Assembly (NCBI RefSeq): GCF_029543085.1
Contig: NZ_CP119967.1
Location: 310,001 to 374,000 of the forward strand
Origin: Pseudomonas sp. A34-9
GTDB lineage: Bacteria > Pseudomonadota > Gammaproteobacteria > Pseudomonadales > Pseudomonadaceae
Direction of reading: 5' to 3'
DNA length: 64,000 bases
Positions 39,235 to 48,348 of this stretch are shown in pieces (position 1 is the stretch's first letter; each line of letters begins with the position of its first letter). Both the position numbers and the translations under genes were made by a program. The notes beneath the pieces were generated by a model. That model was given only the letters and a program-made list of their open reading frames with translations. It did not search any database and was not told the origin of the DNA.

Positions 39235-42147
39235 ATGCCGCTCGCCACGTTGATTCATCGCGCCAGTTTGCCCAGCCCGCAGGTGTCTGCCGAGCAGGCC
39301 CGGCAATGGCTGGCGGAGCATTACGGCCTCAGCGGCACGTTGCAGGCCCTTGGCAGTCAGCAGGATCTGAATTTTCGCGTCGACAGTCCGCGCGGGCGGT
39401 TCGTGTTGAAAATCTGCCGAGGCGATTACGCCCTGGTGGAACTGCAGGCTCAGCACGCCGGCCTCAAGTTTCTGGCCGAGCACTCGGCGGTGACGGTGCC
39501 GCGGGTGATAGCGGCCAATAGTGGCGAAGATCTGCTGTCACTGGAGGTCGGCGGCGAAGCCGTCCATGTACGCCTGCTGGATTACATCGAGGGCCAGCCG
39601 CTCACGCATCTCGATCATTTGGGGCGCGATGTGGTGGCGGGGTTTGGCCGGCTCTGCGGTGAGATGGACTTGGCGCTGGCCGGGTTCGACCATCCTGGCC
39701 TTGAGCGCACGTTGCAGTGGGATGCTCGCCACGCCAGCGCACTGATCAGCCATCTGCTGCCGGTGATCAAGGACGAGCGGCAACGCACATTGATCGCCGA
39801 TGCCGCCGCTCAGGCCGAGCGCCGCTTGCAGCCGTTGCTGGCCAGGCTGCCCGTGCAGGCGATTCACATGGACATCACCGATGACAACGCTGTCTGGGCG
39901 CGCGATGCCCGGCGTCACTGGCAGTTGCAGGGCGTGATCGACTTTGGCGATCTGGTGCGTACGTGGCGCATCACCGATCTGTCGGTGACGTGTGCGGCGT
40001 TGCTGCATCACGCTGATGGTGATCCGTTTGTCATCTTGCCGGCGGTTCAGGCTTACCACGCGGTCAACCCGTTGCAACACGAAGAGTTGCAAGCGCTGTG
40101 GCCATTGATTGTCGCGCGCGCGGCGGTGCTGGTGCTCAGTGGCGAGCAGCAGGTCAGCATCGACCCGGCGAATACTTACAGCCGTGACAACCTTAGCCAT
40201 GAGTGGGAAATATTCCGCGTGGCGACATCGGTGCCTCAGGCGTTGATGGAGGCGGCGATTCTGGCGGCGGTGGGACAGGCTTTGCCGGCGATTGAGAGTG
40301 AAGGTTTTGCGCCATTGTTGCCCGGTCTGGTCGGACGCGAATTTGCGCTGATCGATCTTGGCGTGCTCAGTCCGCATTTCGACGCTGGCAATTGGGAGCA
40401 GGAGGGTATCGATCAGCGACTGCTGACTGAAGCGGCTGCGGCGCATGGTTTGGCGGCGAGCCGTTATGGTCAGTACCGTTTGTCGCGCACTCGTCCCGAC
40501 AGTGCCGCTGAACCGGACACCTTCCCGCTGCACGTGGAATTGCGCGTGCCCGATGGCACCGCCGTGGAGGCGCCGTTCGCTGGTGTCGTGCATCAGGCGG
40601 CAGACGGTGTGCTGCAACTGGATGGCCCGCAACTCAGCGTGCGGCTGTGGGGCGTGACACCTTCGCTGCACAGCGGTGCGGCGCTGGTCAAGGGGCAGGT
40701 GCTGGGCGCGGTCAGTGGCCCGTTGCGGGTGCAGTTGTGTCGGGGCGCGCAGCTCAATGCGCCGTTGTTTTGCACCCCGGCGCATGCAGCGGCTTGGCAG
40801 GCGCTGTGCCCATCGCCGGCCGCATTGTTAGGGCTGGCCTGCAATGCCGAGCCTGAGCTGGACGCGAAAACGTTGCTCGAACGCCGCGACGCCAGTTTCG
40901 CCCGCACCCAGAAACACTACTACGTCGATCCGCCACGCATCGAACGCGGCTGGCGTAATCACTTGATCGACATGCAGGGCCGCTCCTATCTGGACATGCT
41001 CAACAACGTTGCGGTGCTCGGTCATGGTCACCCGCGCATGGCGGCGGTCGCGGCGCGTCAGTGGTCGCTGCTCAACACCAACTCGCGCTTCAACTATGCG
41101 GCGGTGGCGGAGTTTTCCGAGCGCTTGCTGAAACTGGCGCCGGAAGGCATGGATCGGGTGTTTCTGGTCAACAGCGGCAGCGAGGCCAACGACCTGGCGA
41201 TCCGTCTGGCGTGGGCCTACAGCGGCGGCCGCGACATGATCAGTGTGCTTGAGGCGTATCACGGCTGGACGGTCGGCGCCGATGCGGTATCGACCTCGAT
41301 CGCCGACAACCCGAAAGCCCTGGAAAGCCGCCCGGACTGGGTGCATCCGGTGCCTGCGCCAAACACTTATCGCGGTGAATTCCGTGGCCTCGATTCGGCG
41401 CCGGATTACGTGCGCAGCGTTGAGCATCACCTGGCGAAGCTCGCCGAGCAGAAGCGCCAACTGGCCGGGTTTATCTGCGAGCCGGTGTATGGCAATGCCG
41501 GCGGCATCTCGCTGCCGCCGGGGTATCTGCAGCAGGTGTATAAGCGGGTGCGCGCGCAGGGCGGGGTGTGCATCGCCGACGAAGTGCAGGTCGGTTACGG
41601 GCGCATGGGCCACTTCTTCTGGGGTTTTGAAGAGCAGGGCGTGGTGCCGGACATCATTTGCATGGCCAAGGGCATGGGTAACGGCCAGCCGCTGGGGGCG
41701 GTGATCACTCGCCGGGAAATTGCCGAGGCGCTGGAGGCCGAGGGCTACTTCTTCTCGTCGGCGGGCGGCAGTCCGGTGAGCTGCCAGATCGGCATGGCGG
41801 TGCTCGATGTGATGGAAGAAGAAAAGCTCTGGGAGAACGCGCAAGTGGTCGGTGGCCACTTCAAGGCGCGGCTCGAAGCGCTGATCGATAAACATCCGCT
41901 GGTGGGCGCGGTGCACGGTTCCGGGTTTTATCTGGGGCTTGAGTTGATCCGCAATCGCGAAACGCTGGAGCCGGCGACCGAGGAGACCACTTTACTGTGC
42001 GATCGCTTGCGCGAGTTGGGGATTTTCATGCAGCCGACCGGGGATGACCTGAACATTCTCAAGATCAAACCGCCGATGGTGACGTCGCGCCAGAGTGTGG
42101 ATTTCTTTGTCGACATGCTCGATCGGGTGCTCACCGAGGGCCTCTGA
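39235..42147 (+). CDS. Kinase-aminotransferase fusion (APH - lipoyl-like - class III PLP)
   Basis: 970-aa fusion. Residues ~25-330 are an APH/choline-kinase-like kinase (catalytic loop HMDITDDNAVW near 210, metal site VIDFGDLVR). Residues ~430-550 form a beta-rich segment resembling the peptidase M23/lipoyl fold (PLHVELRVPDGTAVEAPFAG). Residues ~560-970 are a class III PLP aminotransferase with SGSEANDLAIRLAWAY, ADEVQVGYGRMGHFFW and PLP-Lys in CMAKGMGNGQPLGAV near 811. Related separate proteins phosphorylate hydroxylysine or ethanolamine and then eliminate phosphate by a phospho-lyase. A two-step kinase plus phospho-lyase on an amino alcohol is inferred. aguBA follows after a REP doublet. Confidence 0.85.
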   Translation: MPLATLIHRASLPSPQVSAEQARQWLAEHYGLSGTLQALGSQQDLNFRVDSPRGRFVLKICRGDYALVELQAQHAGLKFLAEHSAVTVPRVIAANSGEDLLSLEVGGEAVHVRLLDYIEGQPLTHLDHLGRDVVAGFGRLCGEMDLALAGFDHPGLERTLQWDARHASALISHLLPVIKDERQRTLIADAAAQAERRLQPLLARLPVQAIHMDITDDNAVWARDARRHWQLQGVIDFGDLVRTWRITDLSVTCAALLHHADGDPFVILPAVQAYHAVNPLQHEELQALWPLIVARAAVLVLSGEQQVSIDPANTYSRDNLSHEWEIFRVATSVPQALMEAAILAAVGQALPAIESEGFAPLLPGLVGREFALIDLGVLSPHFDAGNWEQEGIDQRLLTEAAAAHGLAASRYGQYRLSRTRPDSAAEPDTFPLHVELRVPDGTAVEAPFAGVVHQAADGVLQLDGPQLSVRLWGVTPSLHSGAALVKGQVLGAVSGPLRVQLCRGAQLNAPLFCTPAHAAAWQALCPSPAALLGLACNAEPELDAKTLLERRDASFARTQKHYYVDPPRIERGWRNHLIDMQGRSYLDMLNNVAVLGHGHPRMAAVAARQWSLLNTNSRFNYAAVAEFSERLLKLAPEGMDRVFLVNSGSEANDLAIRLAWAYSGGRDMISVLEAYHGWTVGADAVSTSIADNPKALESRPDWVHPVPAPNTYRGEFRGLDSAPDYVRSVEHHLAKLAEQKRQLAGFICEPVYGNAGGISLPPGYLQQVYKRVRAQGGVCIADEVQVGYGRMGHFFWGFEEQGVVPDIICMAKGMGNGQPLGAVITRREIAEALEAEGYFFSSAGGSPVSCQIGMAVLDVMEEEKLWENAQVVGGHFKARLEALIDKHPLVGAVHGSGFYLGLELIRNRETLEPATEETTLLCDRLRELGIFMQPTGDDLNILKIKPPMVTSRQSVDFFVDMLDRVLTEGL

Positions 42148-42158
42148 CACTGATCCCG

Positions 42159-42243
42159 TGTAGGAGCTGCCGAAGGCTGCGATCTTTTGATCTGGCTTTT
42201 CAAGCGCAAAATCAAAAGATCGCAGCCTTCGGCAGCTCCTACA
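42159..42243. repeat. REP doublet, TGTAGGAGCTG type
   Basis: TGTAGGAGCTGCCGAAGGC and GCCTTCGGCAGCTCCTACA with GATCTTTTGATCT arms, just after the fusion gene stop. Confidence 0.88.
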
Positions 42244-42310
42244 TAAAGCAGATTTATATCGGTTATTTTTCAGTAACTTTTAGATGGAAGGTTAATTTGT
42301 AACTTCTAAA

Positions 42311-42326
42311 GCCGATATTTATCGGC
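42311..42326. promoter_or_regulatory. Palindrome in the aguB promoter region
   Basis: GCCGATA-TT-TATCGGC is a perfect 7-bp inverted repeat about 105 bp before aguB, within an AT-rich stretch that follows the REP doublet. A related half-site TATCGGTTAT lies near 42257-42266. It is a candidate operator for a polyamine-responsive regulator; no regulator gene is adjacent. Confidence 0.45.
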
Positions 42327-42430
42327 TATAAAGTCGCCATTGCTCCGGCATGGCGATCTCATGTCCGGTGCGCGCGTTTTTCTTTTCGGCCGAATTTCCG
42401 GCCGTCAAAGCAACTGCCCGGAGATGATTC

Positions 42431-43309
42431 ATGAGCCGTATCGTTACCGTCGCCGCCACTCAGATGGCCTGTTCGTGGGATCTGGAAGCCAACCTCGAAA
42501 TCGCTGAAAGGCTGGTGCGCGAAGCCGCCGCCAAAGGCGCGCAGATCATCCTGATCCAGGAGCTGTTCGAGGCGCCGTACTTCTGCCAGAAGCCGAACCC
42601 GGACTACCTGCAACTGGCGACGACCGTGGAAGAAAACGTCGCCATCAAGCATTTCCAGAAAATCGCCAAAGAGCTGCAAGTCGTGCTGCCCATCAGCTTC
42701 TACGAACTGGCCGGCCGCGCACGCTTCAACAGCATCGCGATCATCGACGCCGACGGCAGCAACCTCGGGATTTATCGTAAAAGCCACATCCCGGATGGCC
42801 CGGGCTACCACGAGAAGTATTACTTCAACCCGGGCGACACCGGTTTCAAGGTGTGGAACACCCGCTACGCAAAAATCGGCGTGGGCATCTGCTGGGATCA
42901 GTGGTTCCCGGAAGCCGCGCGCAGCATGGCGCTGCAGGGTGCGGAAATTCTGTTTTACCCAACCGCGATCGGCAGCGAGCCGCACGACAAGACCATTTCG
43001 TCGCGCGATCACTGGCAGCGTGTGCAGCAGGGCCATGCCGGCGCCAACCTGATGCCGCTGATCGCCAGCAACCGCATCGGCAACGAAGAACAGGACGGCT
43101 ACGACATCACGTTCTACGGCTCTTCCTTCATCGCCAACCAGTTCGGCGAAAAAGTGCAGGAGCTGAATAAAACCGAAGAAGGTATTCTTGTGCACACTTT
43201 CAACCTCGACGAGCTCGAACACATTCGCAGCGCGTGGGGTTCATTCCGTGACCGCCGTCCGAACCTGTACGGCGCGTTGAAAACCCTCGACGGTTCCCTG
43301 GAGTCCTGA
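42431..43309 (+). CDS. aguB: N-carbamoylputrescine amidase AguB
   Basis: 292-aa nitrilase-superfamily amidase that hydrolyses N-carbamoylputrescine to putrescine, CO2 and ammonia. The catalytic triad is in place: Glu44 ([11 protein letters not shown]), Lys117 ([12 protein letters not shown]) and Cys154 ([15 protein letters not shown]). It is followed 5 bp later by aguA in the same operon, the standard Pseudomonas agmatine route, here without an adjacent aguR. Confidence 0.95.
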   Translation: MSRIVTVAATQMACSWDLEANLEIAERLVREAAAKGAQIILIQELFEAPYFCQKPNPDYLQLATTVEENVAIKHFQKIAKELQVVLPISFYELAGRARFNSIAIIDADGSNLGIYRKSHIPDGPGYHEKYYFNPGDTGFKVWNTRYAKIGVGICWDQWFPEAARSMALQGAEILFYPTAIGSEPHDKTISSRDHWQRVQQGHAGANLMPLIASNRIGNEEQDGYDITFYGSSFIANQFGEKVQELNKTEEGILVHTFNLDELEHIRSAWGSFRDRRPNLYGALKTLDGSLES

Positions 43310-43314
43310 TCCCG

Positions 43315-44421
43315 ATGACCACCTTGAAAAGTACCCCGCGCGCCGACGGCTTCTACATGCCGGCCGAGTGGGCTCCCCAAACTCAGACCTGGATGATCTG
43401 GCCAGAGCGCCCGGACAACTGGCGTCTTGGCGGCAAACCGGCGCAAGCCGCACACGCAGCAGTGGCCAAGGCCATCGCACGTTTCGAGCCGGTGACCGTG
43501 GCCGTGTCCGCCGGCCAATACGAAAACGCCCGCGCGCGTCTCGACGTGCCGAATATCCGCGTGGTCGAGATGTCCAGCGATGACGCCTGGGTGCGCGACA
43601 GCGGCCCGACTTTCGTCATCAACAACAGCGGCGAAGTGCGCGGTGTGAACTGGGATTTCAATGCCTGGGGCGGCTTCGACGGCGGTCTCTATTCGCCGTG
43701 GAATCGCGATTCGCAAGTCGGCGGCAAGATCCTCGAAATCGAGCGCAGTCCGCGCTATCGCACTGAAGGTTTTGTGCTGGAGGGTGGTTCGATTCACGTC
43801 GACGGCGAAGGTACGTTGATCACCACCGAAGAATGCCTGCTCAATCGCAATCGCAACCCGCACTTGGGCCGCGAAGAAATCGAAGCGGTGCTCAGCGCCA
43901 ATCTGTCTGTGGATAAGATCATCTGGCTGCCGGACGGTTTGTTCAACGACGAAACCGACGGCCATGTGGATAACTTCTGCTGCTACGTGCGTCCGGGCGA
44001 AGTGTTGCTGGCGTGGACTGATGACCCGCAGGATCCGAACTACCCGCGCTGCCAGGCCGCGATGAACGTGCTGCAAAGCAGCACTGACGCAAAGGGCCGC
44101 CCATTCACGGTGCACAAGATGCCGATTCCGGGGCCGCTGTTCGCCACCGAAGAAGAGTGCGCCGGTGTTGATCCGGTGGACGGTACGCAGGAGCGTAATC
44201 CGTCCGTGCGTCTGGCCGGTTCCTACGTGAACTTCCTCATCGTCAATGGCGGCATCATCGCGCCGAGCTTCGACGATCCGATGGACGCGCCGGCAAAAGA
44301 GATTCTGCAGAAGCTGTTCCCGCAGCACGAAGTGGTGATGGTGCCGGGCCGCGAACTGTTACTGGGGGGCGGCAATATCCACTGCCTTACCCAACAGCAA
44401 CCCGCACCGCACAAAGAGTGA
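43315..44421 (+). CDS. aguA: Agmatine deiminase AguA
   Basis: 368-aa guanidino-group-modifying enzyme converting agmatine to N-carbamoylputrescine. [62 protein letters not shown] (catalytic His/Asp) and the C-terminal nucleophile Cys357 in [13 protein letters not shown] are intact. With AguB it makes putrescine from agmatine and lets agmatine serve as nitrogen source. A terminator lies about 70 bp downstream. Confidence 0.96.
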   Translation: MTTLKSTPRADGFYMPAEWAPQTQTWMIWPERPDNWRLGGKPAQAAHAAVAKAIARFEPVTVAVSAGQYENARARLDVPNIRVVEMSSDDAWVRDSGPTFVINNSGEVRGVNWDFNAWGGFDGGLYSPWNRDSQVGGKILEIERSPRYRTEGFVLEGGSIHVDGEGTLITTEECLLNRNRNPHLGREEIEAVLSANLSVDKIIWLPDGLFNDETDGHVDNFCCYVRPGEVLLAWTDDPQDPNYPRCQAAMNVLQSSTDAKGRPFTVHKMPIPGPLFATEEECAGVDPVDGTQERNPSVRLAGSYVNFLIVNGGIIAPSFDDPMDAPAKEILQKLFPQHEVVMVPGRELLLGGGNIHCLTQQQPAPHKE

Positions 44422-44490
44422 GTTGAGTCGTAACAGCTTGAGTTGATTAATAAATCAGCCGGGCAATGATTAGCTCGCTACGCATGCACA

Positions 44491-44525
44491 GAAGCCCGCA
44501 GCCCGGTTGGATTGCGGGCTTCTTT
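44491..44525 (+). terminator. aguBA terminator
   Basis: GAAGCCCGCA-(GCCCGGTTGGAT)-TGCGGGCTTC followed by TTTG, about 70 bp after the aguA stop. Confidence 0.85.
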
Positions 44526-44667
44526 GTATCCACTTGTCGACAACTCAGAAACATTGGCATAGCTCTTGTATTCATCACCCGTGCACTAGGGAGGGGGGAG
44601 AACTTCAACAGTTCTGTCATAAACCTTGGATAACGTAGCCGCTCACGAACGGGGAGAGAGCGCTGAA

Positions 44668-44880
44668 ATGAACGCCGAAGTGAACGTAGTCAGCGAGCGG
44701 ACGTTGCATCCCATGGCCGTTAACGGCGAATCGCTCCAGATTGTCGCGCACTGGTTGAAGTCCAATGGAACGCGTCAGATCAGGGAACCTGATCCGCGCC
44801 GGATGATGATCGAGCGTTACCCCGCTGACCTGTTCAGCGAGGCCGAACTGGACGCGTTGTGGGCTGTGATGGAAGGATAA
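44668..44880 (+). CDS. Small conserved hypothetical protein
   Basis: 70 aa from the ATG at 44668 (a longer frame starts at 44626). GGGAGAG lies about 14 nt upstream, farther than ideal. The C-terminal half IREPDPRRMMIERYPADLFSEAELDALWAVMEG is compact and charged and looks like a conserved Pseudomonas small protein of unknown function. It is monocistronic, with its own terminator. Confidence 0.6.
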   Translation: MNAEVNVVSERTLHPMAVNGESLQIVAHWLKSNGTRQIREPDPRRMMIERYPADLFSEAELDALWAVMEG

Positions 44881-44903
44881 GAAGAACAACAAGGATTGGT
44901 TCA

Positions 44904-44934
44904 AAGCGCTGCCGGGATGGCGGCGCTTTTTTAT
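44904..44934 (+). terminator. Terminator after the small protein gene
   Basis: AAAGCGCTGCC-GGGA-TGGCGGCGCTTTTTT, a stem of about 10 pairs with a mismatch and a T-tract. Confidence 0.85.
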
Positions 44935-44943
44935 GCACGAAAG

Positions 44944-45027
44944 AAAAGATCGCAGCCTGCGGCAGCTCCTACAGGGAATCACACATTCCAATGTAGGAGC
45001 TGCCGCAGGCTGCGATCTTTTGATCTT
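44944..45027. repeat. REP pair, inverted order of arms
   Basis: AAAGATCGCAGCCTGCGGC...CTCCTACA then TGTAGGAGCTGCCGCAGGC...GATCTTTTGATC. Here the TGTAGGAG ends point inward, the opposite of the other doublets in the window, where they point outward. It lies between convergent genes. Confidence 0.85.
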
Positions 45028-45031
45028 GCCG

Positions 45032-47125
45032 TTAGAAGGAATAGGTGCCGGTCATCACGACGCTACGTGGCGCACCCGGTTGAATTTGATACTGGCTGGT
45101 CGCCGACGCGTAGTACTCGCGATCGGTGATGTTGTTCAGCGCCGTGCGCAAATCCCAATCCTTGAAACGGTAACCGACCAGCGCATCCCAACGGCCATAA
45201 CCTGGCAACACCGTAGTGTTGGCGTTATCGGCGTAGCGCTGCCCCACCAGGGTCAGCCCGGTTTCACCGTACCAGCCCATTTCCGGTTTCCAGGTCAGAA
45301 ACAGGCTGCCGTTATGCCTGGCGACGTTGTTGATGCGTTTGCCTTCCAGGCCGTTGTTGTCCTTCTCGATTTTCGCGTCCTGCATACCGATGCCACCACG
45401 CATGTACCAGTTGCCGACAATGTTGCCAGTGGCCGTCAACTCGATCCCGCGCGAACGTTGCAGGCCGGACATCACGGTCAGGGTCGGGTCGTTTGGATCG
45501 GTGGTACGGCGGTTGTAGAGTTCCAGGTCATAGATCGCCAGCGTGGTGCTGAGGCGATCGTCGAACCAGTCGCTCTTCACGCCGATCTCTTTTTGCTTGG
45601 TCAGCTCGGGACTGAGGTCGTTGGTGTTGCCGGCTGCGCCTGGAGTGATGCCGATCAAGCCGCCGCCCACTGGCGAAAACGTTTTGGACCATGAAGCGTA
45701 GAACGAATGGTTCTGCAGCGGCGTCCAGACCAGGCCCACGCGCGGGCTGGTGCTGTGGCTGTCACGGTCTTCGGAGAGGTTGCGCAGCTTGTTGGTCGAC
45801 TCGATATCGAAGGTGTCGTAACGCAGACCGGCCAGCACTTGCCATTGCTCGTTCAGGCGCAGTTGATCCTGTACGTACACCGCGCGGCTTTCGACTTCGG
45901 TGTGGCTGCTGCTCGAGACCTGCATGCTGCCGGTGTGGCGCAGATCGCGATTGGGGTTGTACAGGTCGAGCGACGGCACCGGCTGTGCCCCCGGGGTTCT
46001 GCCCGTGGCGGCGTTGTACAGCGTCGGATCGCGGCGCTGACTGCCGATCTCGATGCCGGTCAGCAGACGATGTTCAAGGCCGAAGGTATCGAATCCGCCT
46101 TCCAGTTCAACGTTGTTATAGACGTTGCGAGTGGTCAGATCCTGCTGCCAGTGCTGGCGCGTGACCTTGTTGGTCGCCGGCGTGTAACCGGTGAGGTAGG
46201 TGTTGTCGAAATCGCTGTCGAGCTTGAACACGCCGAGGGTCTGGCGCAGTTGCCAGTTGTCATTGATTTCGTAAGTGAGTTTCGAGCGCAGCGATTGCGA
46301 CTTGTCATCGATGAAGTCGTGATCGTTGCCGTAGGTCGTGTCCCGGCCGACATCCGCCGGACGCCCGTTGACGCCGGGGATGCCGCGATCCGGGGTGCGG
46401 TTGTAGCGGCTGTATTCGTATTGCACCAACCAGTTCAGGTCCGGCGTCAGTTGCCAGCTCATCGACGGTGCGAACAACTGGCGATTGCCGCTGACGCCAT
46501 CACGGAAGCTGTTTTCATCCATGTTGCCCATGTTCAGGCGCAGGCTGATGTTTTCGCTCGGGTCAGTGCTGAGGTCGGCGTAAAGACTACGCAAATCTTC
46601 GCTGCCACCCTGGGCTTCAATGGTCGAGCGACGGCCGAACTCTGGCAGTTTGCTCACGCGGTTGACGATCCCGCCCTGACTGCCGCGACCGTACAGCACA
46701 GCGGCCGGGCCTTTGAGCACTTCGACGCGTTCGATGTTGTGCAGGTCGCGCTTGTATTGGCTGTCGTCGCGGATGCCGTCGAGATAGAAATCGTTACTGG
46801 CATCGAAGCCGCGAATGCGCAGGCTGTCGAAGCGAGTGTCGGCGCTGCTGCTGACGTTGGGCATGCCGCTCAAGGTGTCGCCGATATCGTTGGTGCCGTA
46901 GTTGGCGACGTTCGACGTTTTGATCGAATCAATGGCCTGCGGCACATAACGCACGGGCGTTGAGGTGCGGGTCGCGGTGCTGCTGAGCTTTACCCGTGGG
47001 TCATCGGCTTGCGCTTCGGCGCTGATCGCGGTGGCAGGTAATTCGGTCGCTGAGTAGGCAAAACCGCTGGACAGAAAAGCAGATAGCCCAAGGGTGACGG
47101 GCGTAAGACGGAACGGGGCAGGCAT
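45032..47125 (-). CDS. TonB-dependent siderophore receptor
   Basis: 697-aa outer-membrane receptor. A signal peptide covers about the first 25 residues (LGLSAFLSSGFAYSA). The plug domain (TPVRYVPQAIDSI through the IERVEVLKGPAAVLYGRGSQGG block) precedes a long beta-barrel that ends SVVMTGTYSF with a terminal Phe. The plug resembles catecholate-siderophore receptors of the Fiu/CirA-like group; no N-terminal signalling domain for a FecI/FecR system is present. A candidate Fur box lies 45-63 bp upstream. I chose the ATG at 47125; an upstream ATG at 47137 is possible. Confidence 0.87.
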   Translation of the reverse strand: MPAPFRLTPVTLGLSAFLSSGFAYSATELPATAISAEAQADDPRVKLSSTATRTSTPVRYVPQAIDSIKTSNVANYGTNDIGDTLSGMPNVSSSADTRFDSLRIRGFDASNDFYLDGIRDDSQYKRDLHNIERVEVLKGPAAVLYGRGSQGGIVNRVSKLPEFGRRSTIEAQGGSEDLRSLYADLSTDPSENISLRLNMGNMDENSFRDGVSGNRQLFAPSMSWQLTPDLNWLVQYEYSRYNRTPDRGIPGVNGRPADVGRDTTYGNDHDFIDDKSQSLRSKLTYEINDNWQLRQTLGVFKLDSDFDNTYLTGYTPATNKVTRQHWQQDLTTRNVYNNVELEGGFDTFGLEHRLLTGIEIGSQRRDPTLYNAATGRTPGAQPVPSLDLYNPNRDLRHTGSMQVSSSSHTEVESRAVYVQDQLRLNEQWQVLAGLRYDTFDIESTNKLRNLSEDRDSHSTSPRVGLVWTPLQNHSFYASWSKTFSPVGGGLIGITPGAAGNTNDLSPELTKQKEIGVKSDWFDDRLSTTLAIYDLELYNRRTTDPNDPTLTVMSGLQRSRGIELTATGNIVGNWYMRGGIGMQDAKIEKDNNGLEGKRINNVARHNGSLFLTWKPEMGWYGETGLTLVGQRYADNANTTVLPGYGRWDALVGYRFKDWDLRTALNNITDREYYASATSQYQIQPGAPRSVVMTGTYSF

Positions 47126-47169
47126 TGAACAGCGCATCCGAAAGGGTGGAAGAATTCGATCGCGCGAAT

Positions 47170-47188
47170 GGTAATGCTTTGCATTTAC
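47170..47188. promoter_or_regulatory. Candidate Fur box
   Basis: GGTAATGCTTTGCATTTAC matches the 19-bp Fur consensus GATAATGATAATCATTATC at 12 positions and is symmetrical about its centre. It lies just upstream of the receptor gene, as expected for iron repression. Confidence 0.65.
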
Positions 47189-47382
47189 TTCCGTTAATTA
47201 TTCCTTATAAGTTCCCTTGTCTGATTGTTTCAATTTGTGTCCGTATCGACACAATCTGACCGATCGATCCATTCGACCGATTCACGAAACAGACTGAATG
47301 CCAATCCGGCGTTTTTCCGCAAGGGGTCGAGGACTAATCTGCCGCCATCGATTTTCCTGATTTTCTGCCGGAGTTTTCCCCC

Positions 47383-48051
47383 ATGATTCTTCATTACATC
47401 TACGACCCTTTGTGTGGCTGGTGTTATGGCGCCAAGCCGCTGGTTGAAGCCGCACAACAGGTGCTGCCGGTGATCGCCCATGCTGGGGGCATGATGAGTG
47501 GCGCCAACCGCCAACCTGTTTCGCCGCAACTGCGCGATTACGTTATGCCCCACGATCGCCGCATTGCCGAGTACACCGGTCAGCCTTTTGGCGAGGCCTA
47601 CTTCGAAGGGTTGCTGCGTGATCACTCGGCGGTGTTCGATTCAACGCCACCGATTGCTGCGGTCATGGCGGCCGAAGCCATCGACCGAGGCGGTTTGCGC
47701 ATGCTGGGGCGGTTGCAGACGGCGCACTATGTGGAAGGGCGGCGCATTGCCGATTCAGCCGTGCTGTTGGAACTGGCGATGCAGATGGGCTATGCGCAGG
47801 AGGATTTCCACGTTGCGCTGGAGTCCGTTGATTGCGAGGGGCACATAAAGGCCAGCCGCCAGTTTCTGGCTCGATTGGCCGGTCAGGGCTTTCCAACAAT
47901 GGCTCTGGAGCAGAACGGCAAATTCCAGTTGATCGACATCAGTCCCTCGCTGGGCAAGCCGCAGGCATTTGCCGATTGGTTGAAACAGGCAATCGTCCGC
48001 GATGAGCCAGGCGAAGTCTCTGCACTGTGTGCGATCGACGGCTGTGCGTGA
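47383..48051 (+). CDS. DsbA-family thioredoxin-fold protein (FrnE-like)
   Basis: 222-aa DsbA-like protein. The redox motif CGWC at residues 11-14 (YDPLCGWCYGAKPL) sits at the start of the fold, as in the FrnE/2-hydroxychromene isomerase relatives, and a helical insert follows. There is no signal peptide, so it likely acts in the cytosol on protein or small thiols. Confidence 0.8.
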   Translation: MILHYIYDPLCGWCYGAKPLVEAAQQVLPVIAHAGGMMSGANRQPVSPQLRDYVMPHDRRIAEYTGQPFGEAYFEGLLRDHSAVFDSTPPIAAVMAAEAIDRGGLRMLGRLQTAHYVEGRRIADSAVLLELAMQMGYAQEDFHVALESVDCEGHIKASRQFLARLAGQGFPTMALEQNGKFQLIDISPSLGKPQAFADWLKQAIVRDEPGEVSALCAIDGCA

Positions 48052-48153
48052 TACGCACGGGATTCACTGGCTGCGTGCATTTCCCAGCAAGCAGCCAGCG
48101 CAAAATTTACGTTTCTTAGACGATTTTTACCTATTTAAAGACGATTCTTGAAA

Positions 48154-48265
48154 TTGACACATTGTTCAGGGCGCGGCTACGATTCGGCCCAACGCCTGTG
48201 GCCAACCGCCATGACTCAAAATAAGGAGCAGGCCCGCCATGACATTGTCGTGGGCGGGCCTTTTT
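48154..48265 (+). ncRNA. Putative ~76-nt RNA or attenuator upstream of the porin gene
   Basis: TTGACA (48154-48159), an 18-bp spacer and TACGAT (48178-48183) form a plausible sigma-70 promoter with a start near 48190. About 45 nt later a strong terminator GGCCCGCC...GGGCGGGCC plus T5 ends at 48265, 83 bp before the OprD-type start codon. CCGCCATGAC occurs twice (48206-48215 and 48234-48243), and either copy can pair with the 3' arm of the terminator. This fits an attenuator or a small RNA. Confidence 0.55.
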
Positions 48266-48348
48266 GTTTCGGGGTGAATAATAGAGTGCAAAAGCGCCGT
48301 TTCCGCCGTTCGACACAGCGCGTTTCAACCCGTAATAAGGAAAACAAA

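Noticed and set aside
48148..48348. N-terminal extension of the OprD-type porin in an open frame
   Set aside because: The extension would run through a terminator hairpin and a promoter, and the true signal peptide begins at the ATG at 48349 with a good ribosome-binding site.
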